64,000 nt of DNA from Oceanirhabdus sp. W0125-5 (GTDB taxonomy: Bacteria; Bacillota; Clostridia; Clostridiales; Clostridiaceae): positions 2,824,001 to 2,888,000 of the forward strand of contig NZ_CP115913.1 in assembly GCF_027938815.1 (NCBI RefSeq), in the 5' to 3' direction. The position numbers and the translations under genes are program-made. Positions 44,463 through 52,977 of this stretch are shown here, in pieces. Numbering within the stretch: the stretch's first letter is position 1; every line of letters starts with the position of its first letter. The notes beneath the pieces were generated by a model. It saw only the letters and a program-made list of their open reading frames with translations. It was not told the DNA's origin and did not search any database.

Positions 44463-45830
44463 ATGAAAAGGTTAAGCATAAAAGATAAAGGATTTATTAA
44501 GGCACTGGTAACCGTGGCAATACCAATTACTATACAGAATTTTTTTTCAACATCATTAAATTTTGTTGACAATATTATGATTGGTCGATTAGGAAAGGAA
44601 GCTATAGCTGCTGTTGGACAAGCTAATAAGCTCTTTTTTCTATTTATTTTAATTCTATTTGGTGTATACAGTGGTTCAGGAGTATTTTCAGCGCAGTTTT
44701 GGGGAAAGAAAGATATTCCAAATATAAAACGTGTACTGGGATTATCACTTATATTAGGAGGCGCTGTGAGTATTATTTTCTCACTTGCTGCTATATTAAT
44801 TCCAAAGACAATAATGATTATGTTTTCTAAAGATCTTGAAGTAATCAAATTAGGAACTGAATATCTTAGATTAATAGGAATCAGTTATTTATTAACAAGT
44901 GTCACATTTGCTTATGGTATGTCAGCAAGAAGTGTTGGATTAACTCAAATTCCCATGTATGCTAGTGTGATTTCACTTATTATTAATACTGTATTAAACT
45001 ACACATTTATTTTTGGTAAATTTGGATTTGAAGAAATGGGAGTTAAAGGTGCTGCTATTGCAACCTTAATTGCTAGATGTATAGAACTCTTCGTTATTTT
45101 ATATCTTGTTTATAAATATAATGGAGGGACGATTATAGCAGCTAAGTTTAATGAGTTGTTTGATTTTACACTAGAGTTCGTAGGAAAGATTCTTAAAACA
45201 GCATTGCCGGTAATATTTAACGAATTTTTTTGGTCTCTGGGAATGACATTCTATGCTGTTATATACGGACGTATTAGTACAGAGGCAGTAAACTCTGTTG
45301 AAATTAGCAATACAATACTTAATTTGTTTATGATTATAGGACGAAGTATTGCAAGTGCCTCAGCTGTAATGATTGGAAATAAGATTGGTGATAATAATGT
45401 TGAAGAGGCAAATATTTATGCAAGACGTCTATGTAAACTTGGAGTTTATGTTGGTTTAATAATGGGTGTAATATTGATTATAACTGCTCCGTTGTTTGTA
45501 AATTTATTTAATGTAGAACAAGCCATAAAGAAAGATGTTATAACTATACTAGTTGTTTTAGGATTTATTTCATTCATAAAAATACTTAATGGTATTCTTG
45601 TTGTAGGTGTGTTTAGAAGTGGTGGAGAGACTGTATTTGCAATGGCATTAGATAGCGGTACAGTTTGGTTTATTGGAATTCCTATGGCCATAATTGGGGG
45701 TATTTGCTTAAAATTACCTATTCCTATTGTAATTGCTTTAGTGAATATTGAAGAGGTTGTAAAAGTTGTAATAGGTATGAAGAGGATGCTATCAAATAAA
45801 TGGATTAAAAATATCGTTGATGAAATGTAG
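44463..45830 (+). CDS. MATE-family efflux protein
   Basis: A 455-residue, twelve-TM antiporter of the MATE family, DinF/NorM-like branch: VTVAIPITIQNFFSTSLNFVDNIMIGRLGKEAIAAVGQANKLFFL near the start and IIGRSIASASAVMIGNKIGDNN in the second half. The substrate is unknown. ATG 44463 follows GAGGAGG by six bases; an upstream in-frame ATG at 44448 overlaps that site. It is monocistronic. Confidence 0.9.
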   Translation: MKRLSIKDKGFIKALVTVAIPITIQNFFSTSLNFVDNIMIGRLGKEAIAAVGQANKLFFLFILILFGVYSGSGVFSAQFWGKKDIPNIKRVLGLSLILGGAVSIIFSLAAILIPKTIMIMFSKDLEVIKLGTEYLRLIGISYLLTSVTFAYGMSARSVGLTQIPMYASVISLIINTVLNYTFIFGKFGFEEMGVKGAAIATLIARCIELFVILYLVYKYNGGTIIAAKFNELFDFTLEFVGKILKTALPVIFNEFFWSLGMTFYAVIYGRISTEAVNSVEISNTILNLFMIIGRSIASASAVMIGNKIGDNNVEEANIYARRLCKLGVYVGLIMGVILIITAPLFVNLFNVEQAIKKDVITILVVLGFISFIKILNGILVVGVFRSGGETVFAMALDSGTVWFIGIPMAIIGGICLKLPIPIVIALVNIEEVVKVVIGMKRMLSNKWIKNIVDEM

Positions 45831-45836
45831 AAACTT

Positions 45837-45877
45837 AACCGCAGAGTCACTTTAAAGGTGATCTTGCGGTTTTTTAT
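45837..45877 (+). terminator. terminator after the second MATE gene
   Basis: AACCGCA/TGCGGTT outer stem with inner CAC/GTG pairs, then TTTTTATT. Confidence 0.9.
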
Positions 45878-45966
45878 TCTTTATAAAATTGTACTAGTTA
45901 TGCATAGATTTTTATTGTTAGTGATATAGTAAAAGGGAAATGGGTTGAATTATGGAGCTGAGTTAA

Positions 45967-46728
45967 GTGAAAAAAAATAATCATAAGAATCAAAGCAGAG
46001 AAAGTTATGTTGTATGGAGAGGTATCCGAAGAGTGTTACTTTTAATAAATGCTGTTGTAACTATTATTGTAGGGTCGGCTGGAATATACTTTACGTACAC
46101 ACAGACAAAAATATATGATAAACAAAGACAGTACATGGATATGCAGTTGCAACCACATTATAATATGGCACTTTTATATGAAAACAAGAATGAAAAGGGA
46201 ATATATACAGACAATAATTTTAAAATATATAATTCAGGAGGAAATTTCTATGAATTCAATTGTGAGAATATTGTTTTCTTAAAAATTACTTATGGAAAAG
46301 ACAGATATATGTTTCCTGTTAAAGGTTTTTTTGAGCTTAATAGAGAGTACTTTGGAGAAGGCGATAACTTAGTTTTTGAGGCAATTGGAAAAAATAATAA
46401 TTTATTAATTGATAAATTAGTTGGTGATATTGCTCAATATGCAAAAAACCAAGGATTGAGCTTAGATATTGAGGCTGTACTATTTGTCAAAATAGAATAT
46501 CAAGATATTTTTGGTGTAGATTATGTGAAATATTTCCGTGGGAATAAAGGAAGATTAATTAAAAGAGAACAAGGAGAAAAAATTTTTGAGTTACATAATG
46601 AATATTTTGAGATAAACGGTAATACGAAGAGTTACAATTTAACTAAAAATAAAATGATAAGATTTTTAGAATATGAAAAAAAGATAGATTTAAATAAATT
46701 TAAAGAATTATTTGATTTTGATAATTAA
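45967..46728 (+). CDS. hypothetical single-TM protein, 253 residues
   Basis: Not recognised. A basic N-terminus is followed by one TM segment at about 24-46 (VLLLINAVVTIIVGSAGIYF) and a short coiled linker (QTKIYDKQRQYMDMQLQPHYNMAL), then a soluble domain of about 190 residues predicted as mixed alpha/beta. The start is GTG at 45967 after GGAG at wide spacing; this start is uncertain. It is flanked by terminators, so it is monocistronic. Confidence 0.7.
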   Translation: MKKNNHKNQSRESYVVWRGIRRVLLLINAVVTIIVGSAGIYFTYTQTKIYDKQRQYMDMQLQPHYNMALLYENKNEKGIYTDNNFKIYNSGGNFYEFNCENIVFLKITYGKDRYMFPVKGFFELNREYFGEGDNLVFEAIGKNNNLLIDKLVGDIAQYAKNQGLSLDIEAVLFVKIEYQDIFGVDYVKYFRGNKGRLIKREQGEKIFELHNEYFEINGNTKSYNLTKNKMIRFLEYEKKIDLNKFKELFDFDN

Positions 46729-46761
46729 AAAACTCAGTATATTATTTAACTGAGTTTTTTT
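46727..46761 (+). terminator. terminator after the 253-residue protein gene
   Basis: AAAACTCAGT/ACTGAGTTTT with a ten-base loop, T run follows. Confidence 0.93.
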
Positions 46762-46833
46762 ACAACTTATATAATAGTGTTTACTATAGATATTTATTAA
46801 AAATTTCAGGCTGTTTAAATAGTCTGATTAGTT

Positions 46834-46909
46834 TGGTCTGGGTGACTGGACTTGAACCAGCGGCCTCAGGCACCCCATACCTGCACGCTACCATCTGCGC
46901 TACACCCAG
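46834..46909 (-). tRNA. tRNA-Pro (anticodon GGG), CCA encoded
   Basis: On the minus strand: acceptor CTGGGTG/CACCCAG, D-arm GCGC..GCGT, anticodon stem CAGGT/GCCTG with loop ATGGGGT (anticodon GGG, codon CCC), variable AGGCC, T-arm GCTGG-TTCAAGT-CCAGT, discriminator A and an encoded CCA. All stems pair with only G-T exceptions. It stands alone rather than in a tRNA cluster. Confidence 0.93.
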
Positions 46910-47041
46910 ATATAAATTAAATATATTATATCAAACTTCATGTTATAAAACAACTAATGTTGTAATTTTATAGTATATTTTCCAAATGAAATGAATAATT
47001 ACCTTCTATTAGATTAAACTATATTTATAGGAGTGAGATTC

Positions 47042-47227
47042 ATGAAAAAAGTTTTTCTTTATTCAGGGGTATTTATAATTTCATATATCTTATTTTTATT
47101 TATATCATATAAAACTGCTATGTTTATTCCTATTCATAGCTATAATGATAGCGTAATAATAAGTGGGTTGTGTATTATATTTGCGACTATTGTTTTGTTT
47201 TCAATATTATTAATTGTAAAGCATTAG
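47042..47227 (+). CDS. small two-TM membrane protein, 61 residues
   Basis: Not recognised. Two hydrophobic segments (about 5-26 and 38-58) separated by a short polar loop (FIPIHSYNDS). ATG 47042 is chosen because TAGGAG precedes it; a GTG three codons earlier is too close to that site. A good terminator follows, supporting expression. Confidence 0.65.
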   Translation: MKKVFLYSGVFIISYILFLFISYKTAMFIPIHSYNDSVIISGLCIIFATIVLFSILLIVKH

Positions 47228-47237
47228 ATAATGCAAT

Positions 47238-47286
47238 AAAGAATCTGATACTAATATAACCATATTAAGTATCAGATTCTTTTTAG
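47238..47286 (+). terminator. terminator after the 61-residue protein gene
   Basis: AAAGAATCTGATACT against AGTATCAGATTCTTT, with a roughly 14-base loop and T-rich end. Confidence 0.9.
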
Positions 47287-47349
47287 TTATTCTATAAAAG
47301 TTTTTATTTTATCTTTTAATGGAAATTCTCCAGTTGAATCCTCCAGATA

Positions 47350-47814
47350 CTACTTTATTACTAGTTCTTTATTTGGAAGTAACTTTTTTAAAGTATTATA
47401 TGAATCTTCTTTCAAATACAATATTTTAGAACTCCCATCATTATAATATAGATATATATCAGATTTATCTGAATGTTTGTAGGTTTTTATTTCATAACCA
47501 TCAATATTGTTAATAGGTATACTAATAATTCCTAAGTCCATTTGAAAATCAGTATTTGCAAAATTAAGAGTATCTTTATTTATCCATATATACAATTGTT
47601 TGTAACTGAAGTCATTATTCAGTGATTCAAAATTTAGAGAGTTAATAAAGTTAATATCATCATTAGGAATACCAAGTTTTGCAAAATAATCATTGAATTT
47701 CTCATTTATATCTTCAATAAGAGACTTTCTATAGCGTAAAAATTTATAGAAAGTATATATAAAAAATAAAATGATAAATAATAAAAGCCACGCTAAAATG
47801 ATAAAAAATATCAT
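47350..47814 (-). CDS. hypothetical membrane-anchored protein, 154 residues
   Basis: Not recognised. One N-terminal TM segment (about 2-24) is followed by a helical linker and a C-terminal beta-rich part (FQMDLGIISIPINNIDGYEIKTYKHSDKSDIYLYYNDGSSKILYL) that reads like a PH-type small domain. AAGGAG precedes the ATG on the minus strand. Confidence 0.7.
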   Translation of the reverse strand: MIFFIILAWLLLFIILFFIYTFYKFLRYRKSLIEDINEKFNDYFAKLGIPNDDINFINSLNFESLNNDFSYKQLYIWINKDTLNFANTDFQMDLGIISIPINNIDGYEIKTYKHSDKSDIYLYYNDGSSKILYLKEDSYNTLKKLLPNKELVIK

Positions 47815-47947
47815 AACAATTCTCCTTGTCCTAATTAATAATAAGATAATATCACATTATGGGAGATATAACAAATATCTGTGCCATTGTTCTACAATTT
47901 GGCATAGTATATAGCATAATACGAAACAAAAGAGGAGAGGAAGGAGT

Positions 47948-48880
47948 ATGGCAGATATCATTGTCCCAACAGATAAGGCAACAATTCAAGAAGCTGTAAA
48001 TTCAGCATCCGCTGGAGACACAATAATCTTGCTACCTGGAGAATATGAAGAACAAGTGATAATTACAACAAATGATATTACCATTAGAGGGCTCACTGTA
48101 ATTGGTGTAAATATACGTGGTAGTAACTCAAATGACATAGCATTTACAGTTTTAGCAGATAATATAAATTTTTATCACTTAAATATAGAGAATTACTATG
48201 TTGGAGCGTATATAAATGGAACTTCCATTAAATTTGATGAGGTGCATTTTAAAAAGTGTGGTGCCTTTGGAGTAGTTTTATCAGGTATGAATAATTCAGT
48301 AAAGAATTGTTCATTTGATGAGTGTGGATTATTTGGAATGAATGTAGGTGGAGATTGTCATAATATTTGCTGCAATTTGTTTAATAAGAATACATTGGGT
48401 TGCATTGCAAATAGCTTAGAATCATTGACAAATACAGTAATATGTAAGAATATTGCTACTGTATCCCCAGTAGGTATAAATTTAAGTCATTCCGAATCAC
48501 AGTGTAATGAAATTACTCAGAACGTAATTACTACAGATACTGGATTATATATTTTTTCACCTTATACAAAAATTGATAAAAATTCATTTCAAGACTGTAA
48601 AGATGCTGCAATGATAATAAATTCTCAAAACAATGAAATAATAAACAATCTTATTTCAAATGGAAGAAATGGGATAATTGTAATTGATAAAGGTAATAAA
48701 TTTGATAGACAAATTATAGGAAATATGAAAGAATCCTGTGCTACTTTTGCTGATAAAGATAATTACTTTAACTCAGGAGTACTATATAATAGTGCAATAG
48801 GTATAAGAAGTATAGATAATAGTAATCAGTTCCAAAATAATGCATTTATTAATGTTGAAAGAGATAGTGTTTTAGTGTAA
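47948..48880 (+). CDS. right-handed parallel beta-helix repeat protein without signal peptide
   Basis: A 310-residue NosD/pectate-lyase-like beta-helix protein. It opens DIIVPTDKATIQEAVNSASAGDTIILLPGEYEEQVII, the usual cap, then has about ten coils marked by N-rich turns (NNSVKNCSFDECGLFGMNVGG, NNEIINNLISNGRNGIIVI). No signal peptide or anchor is visible, so it is either cytosolic or exported another way. Activity cannot be assigned; catalytic residues of polysaccharide lyases are not evident. AGGAAGGAG precedes the ATG. Confidence 0.8.
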   Translation: MADIIVPTDKATIQEAVNSASAGDTIILLPGEYEEQVIITTNDITIRGLTVIGVNIRGSNSNDIAFTVLADNINFYHLNIENYYVGAYINGTSIKFDEVHFKKCGAFGVVLSGMNNSVKNCSFDECGLFGMNVGGDCHNICCNLFNKNTLGCIANSLESLTNTVICKNIATVSPVGINLSHSESQCNEITQNVITTDTGLYIFSPYTKIDKNSFQDCKDAAMIINSQNNEIINNLISNGRNGIIVIDKGNKFDRQIIGNMKESCATFADKDNYFNSGVLYNSAIGIRSIDNSNQFQNNAFINVERDSVLV

Positions 48881-48914
48881 CTAAAGAGGTGTGATTCACA
48901 CCTCTTTAGTTTGT
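48879..48914. terminator. terminator between the beta-helix and amidase genes
   Basis: A perfect 15-bp stem, AACTAAAGAGGTGTG/CACACCTCTTTAGTT, with a three-base loop; it can serve both converging genes. Confidence 0.88.
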
Positions 48915-48956
48915 TAACAAAGCTTAAATATATTGTTTTCACTTTGTTTCCTGTCT

Positions 48957-50258
48957 TTAGGCTTTTGTTATATCCTTATAATGTTTTAATGTTTTATCAA
49001 CAAAACTCTGCAAAGAAGCAATATTTTCATTTAGGTTATTAATAACAGATGGTAAGACTTCGATTTTTTCGGTGCATAATTGAATGCTATCCTCAAGTGA
49101 TGAAAGCTTAGAATTGAATTGGAGAATTTCAGATGATAAATCAGAATATAAATATTGTAATTTAGAAACTTCTGTTTCTAATTCATTAACTTTGTTTGAC
49201 AGTTTCTCTAAATCAGTATCTACTATTATTTCAGTACTTTCAATTTCAGAACTGAACTTTAATAATATTGAAGCATAGGTGTTTGATACTGTCCAAGTTT
49301 TACCTAGATCTTCTACAGTAGTAACTCTGCCTTTTAGATAAGGGAAATGTCTAGGATCAGGGGTTGAATCCTTTGGATAGCCATCTAAGCCAAGATAAAG
49401 TCCCATATGATCAATATGAGCAGTAATTCCTTCTTTCCAATTTTTGAACTTACTATGAGCATTTGGGTCTGTATTGCTACCACCAGAAGTAGTTTTTAAT
49501 CCACAAGGATTAAAATATGAAGCATCTATTCCAGCTTGACTTGGGATTCTATATAGAAAGCCAGTTTCGAGGCTCATTTGTGCAAATAATATTACAGGAT
49601 TTATTTTTTTTGCTATACAATCATCCCAGTAAATATCAAGAAGTTCTTTGTAATCACTATCTAAAAATTTATCTTTAGCCCAGCTATCTATTTGAGCTTT
49701 AGAAGCAGTAGGAGCTGTTGAAATAAATTTTCCTTCAATACCTGTTAAACCTTTAAATATTGCATTTGCCATCTTTTCTCCATCAAAGAGGGTTGTGTCT
49801 CTTATAGAATCACAGAAACATCCCTCAATTAGTATAGCGGGTGCAAAAGTGTTGTTTAATACATAGAGAGAGGAGTTTTTTTTCATACCTCTGTTTGTAA
49901 AACCTAATTTTACTATTTCATTTAGTACAGGTTCCCCTAAGTTTTTACCTTTCTCACTAACATAAAATATTTCACTTCCATGTGCTTGACCATTATAATA
50001 ATTAAAATGTATAGATACAACTATATCAACTTTTGCATCATTTGCACGTTGGCATCTTATTCGTAGACTATCTGTTGTAGAATGAATGTTTTTAAAATCA
50101 TCTTGTGTTGGAGTGCAATCAATAACCGTTTCACCAGCAGATTTAAGTTTGTTAATCAATTTAAAAGCTACATCATTTATCATTTCCTCTTCTTTTAAAA
50201 TTCCGTTAGCTCCACGGTTGTATATCGTATTGTGCCCTCTAAAAATTGCAATTTTCAT
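48957..50258 (-). CDS. bifunctional cell-wall hydrolase: N-acetylmuramoyl-L-alanine amidase plus glucosaminidase, coiled-coil tail
   Basis: 433 residues in three parts. Amidase_3 domain (about 1-175): zinc-ligand His in FRGHNTIYNRGANG, the paired Glu in EEEMINDVAFKL, His in VSIHFNYYNGQAHGSE and the catalytic Glu in ILIEGCFC. Glucosaminidase domain (about 190-345): NPVILFAQMSLETGFL with the catalytic Glu, then FNPCGLKT. C-terminal coiled coil (about 350-430). There is no signal peptide, so release through lysis, a holin-like route or non-classical export is implied. ATG 50258 follows AAAGGAG. No phage genes adjoin it. Confidence 0.87.
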   Translation of the reverse strand: MKIAIFRGHNTIYNRGANGILKEEEMINDVAFKLINKLKSAGETVIDCTPTQDDFKNIHSTTDSLRIRCQRANDAKVDIVVSIHFNYYNGQAHGSEIFYVSEKGKNLGEPVLNEIVKLGFTNRGMKKNSSLYVLNNTFAPAILIEGCFCDSIRDTTLFDGEKMANAIFKGLTGIEGKFISTAPTASKAQIDSWAKDKFLDSDYKELLDIYWDDCIAKKINPVILFAQMSLETGFLYRIPSQAGIDASYFNPCGLKTTSGGSNTDPNAHSKFKNWKEGITAHIDHMGLYLGLDGYPKDSTPDPRHFPYLKGRVTTVEDLGKTWTVSNTYASILLKFSSEIESTEIIVDTDLEKLSNKVNELETEVSKLQYLYSDLSSEILQFNSKLSSLEDSIQLCTEKIEVLPSVINNLNENIASLQSFVDKTLKHYKDITKA

Positions 50259-50426
50259 AAACACAACTCCTTTGTTAAGAATTAAATGGTGTCACTATAA
50301 TATATGTAGAATAATAGTAAAATGATAGAAAGATAATAGAGATTTATTATTTTTAAGATATTGAAACATTATATTATGTGCAAAATAGACAAATGTTGGT
50401 ATAATTAGTATGGAGGTGAGTGGTTT

Positions 50427-51134
50427 ATGGAGAGAAATAACATCTTAGTAATTGAAGATGATTTAAATATTAATAATATGATTAAGGAAGCTTTAATAAA
50501 CGAAGGATATAATGTTGGACAGGCATTTAATGGTCAGGAAGGAATTATTAATTTTGAAGAAAATAACTATGATTTAATTTTACTTGATGTGATGATGCCA
50601 ATAATAGATGGTTTAGAAACAATGAGACGGATTAGAATAAAGAGTAATGTTCCAATCATAATTTTATCAGCAAAAGGTGAAGAAACTGATAAGATAATTG
50701 GTCTTGGAATGGGTGCTGATGATTATCTTACTAAACCTTTTTCTGTTCCAGAGTTGATAGCAAGAATAAAGTGCAATATTAGAAGATGTGTCCATTATAG
50801 TGAAGAAAAGAAGCTTGAAGATAAATCAATTTACAAGTATGGTAATGTTACTTTTGACATGAATAATTACTGTGTCTATAAAGGGGAAAAAGAAGTGACT
50901 TTAACAGCTAAGGAAATGAGCATTTTAAAACTTTTTTTCAAAAGTCCAAATAGAGTATTTACAAAAGTACAGATATATGACAGTGTATGGGGAGAAGAAT
51001 TTATTACTGACTATAACACTGTTACAGTGCATATGAGAAGGTTGAGAAGTAAGATAGAGGATGATCCTAATAATCCCAAATTAATAGAAACAGTATGGGG
51101 AATTGGTTATAAATTGGTGGGAATTCAAAAATGA
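50427..51134 (+). CDS. OmpR-class response regulator
   Basis: Receiver domain with VIEDDLNI acid pocket and phospho-acceptor Asp54 (LILLDVMMPIIDG), ILSAKGEETDK and ADDYLTKPFS, then an OmpR winged helix ending TDYNTVTVHMRRLRSKIEDDPNNPKLIETVWGIGYKL. 235 residues. It overlaps the kinase gene by four bases (ATGA), so the two form a pair. The target genes are unknown; the nearest candidates are the cell-wall hydrolase and beta-helix genes. Confidence 0.92.
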   Translation: MERNNILVIEDDLNINNMIKEALINEGYNVGQAFNGQEGIINFEENNYDLILLDVMMPIIDGLETMRRIRIKSNVPIIILSAKGEETDKIIGLGMGADDYLTKPFSVPELIARIKCNIRRCVHYSEEKKLEDKSIYKYGNVTFDMNNYCVYKGEKEVTLTAKEMSILKLFFKSPNRVFTKVQIYDSVWGEEFITDYNTVTVHMRRLRSKIEDDPNNPKLIETVWGIGYKLVGIQK

Positions 51135-52036
51135 TATATATTTTAATGGTGATTATTTTAGTTTTATGTTTATTACTTTACAATGAAAGATATCATAATA
51201 TTAAAATATCTAAAAAACTTAAGGAAATAATAGAAGAAGAATCAATGGAACGGTTAAAGTTTGAAAATGCTTCAAAAGATAAAAAGAAATTATTAAATAA
51301 TATAAATATTCTTATGGACAAACATCAAGAAATATTCATGGAAAATAAGAAATATATTGAGCAGCATAGAAGAATGATTTCAAATATATCACATGATATT
51401 CGAACTCCTTTAACTTCATTGATTGGCTATATTGAATTATCTAAAAGTGAGGATATTAATTTAGAAAAAAGAATGGATTACTTAAATATTGCATATAGTA
51501 GAGGCATTGTTTTGAAAAATATGATTGAAGAGTTTTTCCACATGTCTAAATTAGAATCAGATGATATTGAAATTAAAATTGAAAAGGTTAATCTAAGCGA
51601 AGTATTAAGGAATAACATTATATCATTTATAAGTGATTTTGAAAAAAATCATATACATCCAGAAATCAATATTACAGAAAATGAAGTTTATATTCAAGGT
51701 GATGTAGTATGTTTAAACAGAATAATAGCTAATTTGATATCCAATAGCATAAAATATGGATATGAAGGTAAGATGATAGGAATAGAGCTTTCAGAGGATA
51801 ATGAAGCGGTGGTGTTAAAAATCTGGGATAAAGGAAAAGGAATACATAAGGAGGAACTTCCATTTATTTTTGAACGTTTATATACAGGAGAAAAATCTAG
51901 GAATAGAAAACTTCAAGGTAGTGGATTAGGACTTGCAATAACAAAAAATCTTGTAGAAAAAATGAGTGGAAATATTACAGTTGAAAGTACACCATTTGAA
52001 CGAACTACGTTCACTGTTACTTTTAACAAAAAATAA
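51131..52036 (+). CDS. sensor histidine kinase, minimal sensor region
   Basis: A 301-residue kinase with a single N-terminal TM segment (about 2-17) and no extracellular sensor domain. A helical linker leads to the dimerisation domain with His88 (NISHDIRTPLTSLIGY) and an ATPase domain (NLISNSIKYG, DKGKGI, GSGLGLAITKN). With so short an outside part it probably senses something in the membrane or through a partner protein, as intramembrane-sensing kinases do. Partner of the preceding response regulator. Confidence 0.9.
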   Translation: MIYILMVIILVLCLLLYNERYHNIKISKKLKEIIEEESMERLKFENASKDKKKLLNNINILMDKHQEIFMENKKYIEQHRRMISNISHDIRTPLTSLIGYIELSKSEDINLEKRMDYLNIAYSRGIVLKNMIEEFFHMSKLESDDIEIKIEKVNLSEVLRNNIISFISDFEKNHIHPEINITENEVYIQGDVVCLNRIIANLISNSIKYGYEGKMIGIELSEDNEAVVLKIWDKGKGIHKEELPFIFERLYTGEKSRNRKLQGSGLGLAITKNLVEKMSGNITVESTPFERTTFTVTFNKK

Positions 52037-52062
52037 GCAGACAATAGTCTGCTTATTTTATT
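52031..52062 (+). terminator. terminator after the kinase gene
   Basis: AAATAAGCAGAC/GTCTGCTTATTT with a four-base loop, followed by TATTTATT. Confidence 0.9.
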
Positions 52063-52308
52063 TATTATTATTGGATAGAAAATTAAGTATATATAGCTAT
52101 ACAATGAGAATATAATTTAAATAACTAGTATATAAGGAAAACATTAAAAATAGAGGTAATAATCTTTAAGATAAGCTGATTTAAATATTAAATAAAGGAG
52201 AGGAGAGAAGGTGAATTTTATTAAGCATTAAATCATAGTATCTCTATAACGCATTTGCATATAATGTAACAGTAAATATTGAACCAATAAATATAAGGGT
52301 GATATAGA

Positions 52309-52761
52309 ATGAAAAAAATTTTAGCTTTAGGAAATATTTTATTATCAAATGGTGGGGTTACAATTTATTTAGCAGATTATTTGGATAAAGAATTTAATGC
52401 CTTAGGATATGAAGTAATTAAATGTGAAAATGATATAAGATGTGCTTTAAGTTGTATTGAAGAAGATGATGAAATTATTATAATGGATGCTTCATTTACA
52501 GGGGATGACTCGGGACGAATACACACTATGAATTTAGAAGATTATGAAACAGAATATTTCAAAAACAAAGCATACTCTCAAAGTAATATAATCTTTGATT
52601 ATATATTTAAGAAAAATAAAAAGATTAGAGGCAAAGTTATTTTAATTGAGGTATGTAATATGGAACTTAACGATAGATTAAGTAAGATGGTGGTTGAGAG
52701 CTTTGAAAAGGTTGCATTAACTGTTTTAGAGGAAGTTAAAAAAATAGAGAATAGAGATTAA
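52309..52761 (+). CDS. hydrogenase maturation protease-like protein with altered metal site
   Basis: A 150-residue HycI/HupD-fold protein: LALGNILLSNGGVTIYLADYLDKEF matches the family opening GN.L..D[DE]G.G, and EIIIMDASFTGDDSGRIH matches the second ligand strand. In active proteases the first motif supplies an acidic nickel ligand; here the residues are NGG, so that ligand is missing. No hydrogenase genes are near. It may be a divergent or non-proteolytic member. Its final codons run into a 7-bp tandem array. Confidence 0.7.
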   Translation: MKKILALGNILLSNGGVTIYLADYLDKEFNALGYEVIKCENDIRCALSCIEEDDEIIIMDASFTGDDSGRIHTMNLEDYETEYFKNKAYSQSNIIFDYIFKKNKKIRGKVILIEVCNMELNDRLSKMVVESFEKVALTVLEEVKKIENRD

Positions 52762-52785
52762 AGATTAAAGAACAAAGAACAAATG
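52744..52785 (+). repeat. heptanucleotide array across the stop codon
   Basis: Six successive 7-mers: ATAGAGA, ATAGAGA, TTAAAGA, TTAAAGA, ACAAAGA, ACAAATG. The first two and part of the third encode the C-terminal residues of the protease-like protein. Similar in design to the arms of the multi-hairpin repeats, but no opposite arm is visible. Confidence 0.7.
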
Positions 52786-52852
52786 AGGTTGATATTCTTC
52801 ATACTTCAGAATATCTTGATTATAGTTTAATTATTTTTGATTCAATATAAGT

Positions 52853-52905
52853 AAAAGTGGTATCTCAAGGGTTAGAGTTTTCTATTTTGAGGTATCGCTT
52901 TTTTC
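52853..52905 (+). terminator. terminator after the protease-like gene
   Basis: Arms near GTGGTATCTCAA and TTGAGGTATCGC pair with G-T wobble around a 17-base loop, then TTTTTTC. Confidence 0.75.
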
Positions 52906-52977
52906 TTTATAAAAAATTAAAATATCTACATAGAATTAAATGGTATAATTGTTATATTATATAATATGGAGGTTTGT

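Noticed and set aside
48957-50258. Prophage remnant suggested by the cell-wall hydrolase
   Set aside because: No holin, tail, terminase, integrase or attachment repeat is visible on either side.
52203-52232. Six-codon frame GTG AAT TTT ATT AAG CAT with an excellent ribosome site
   Set aside because: Too short to support as a gene, with no conserved context; the purine-rich run may be chance in this genome.
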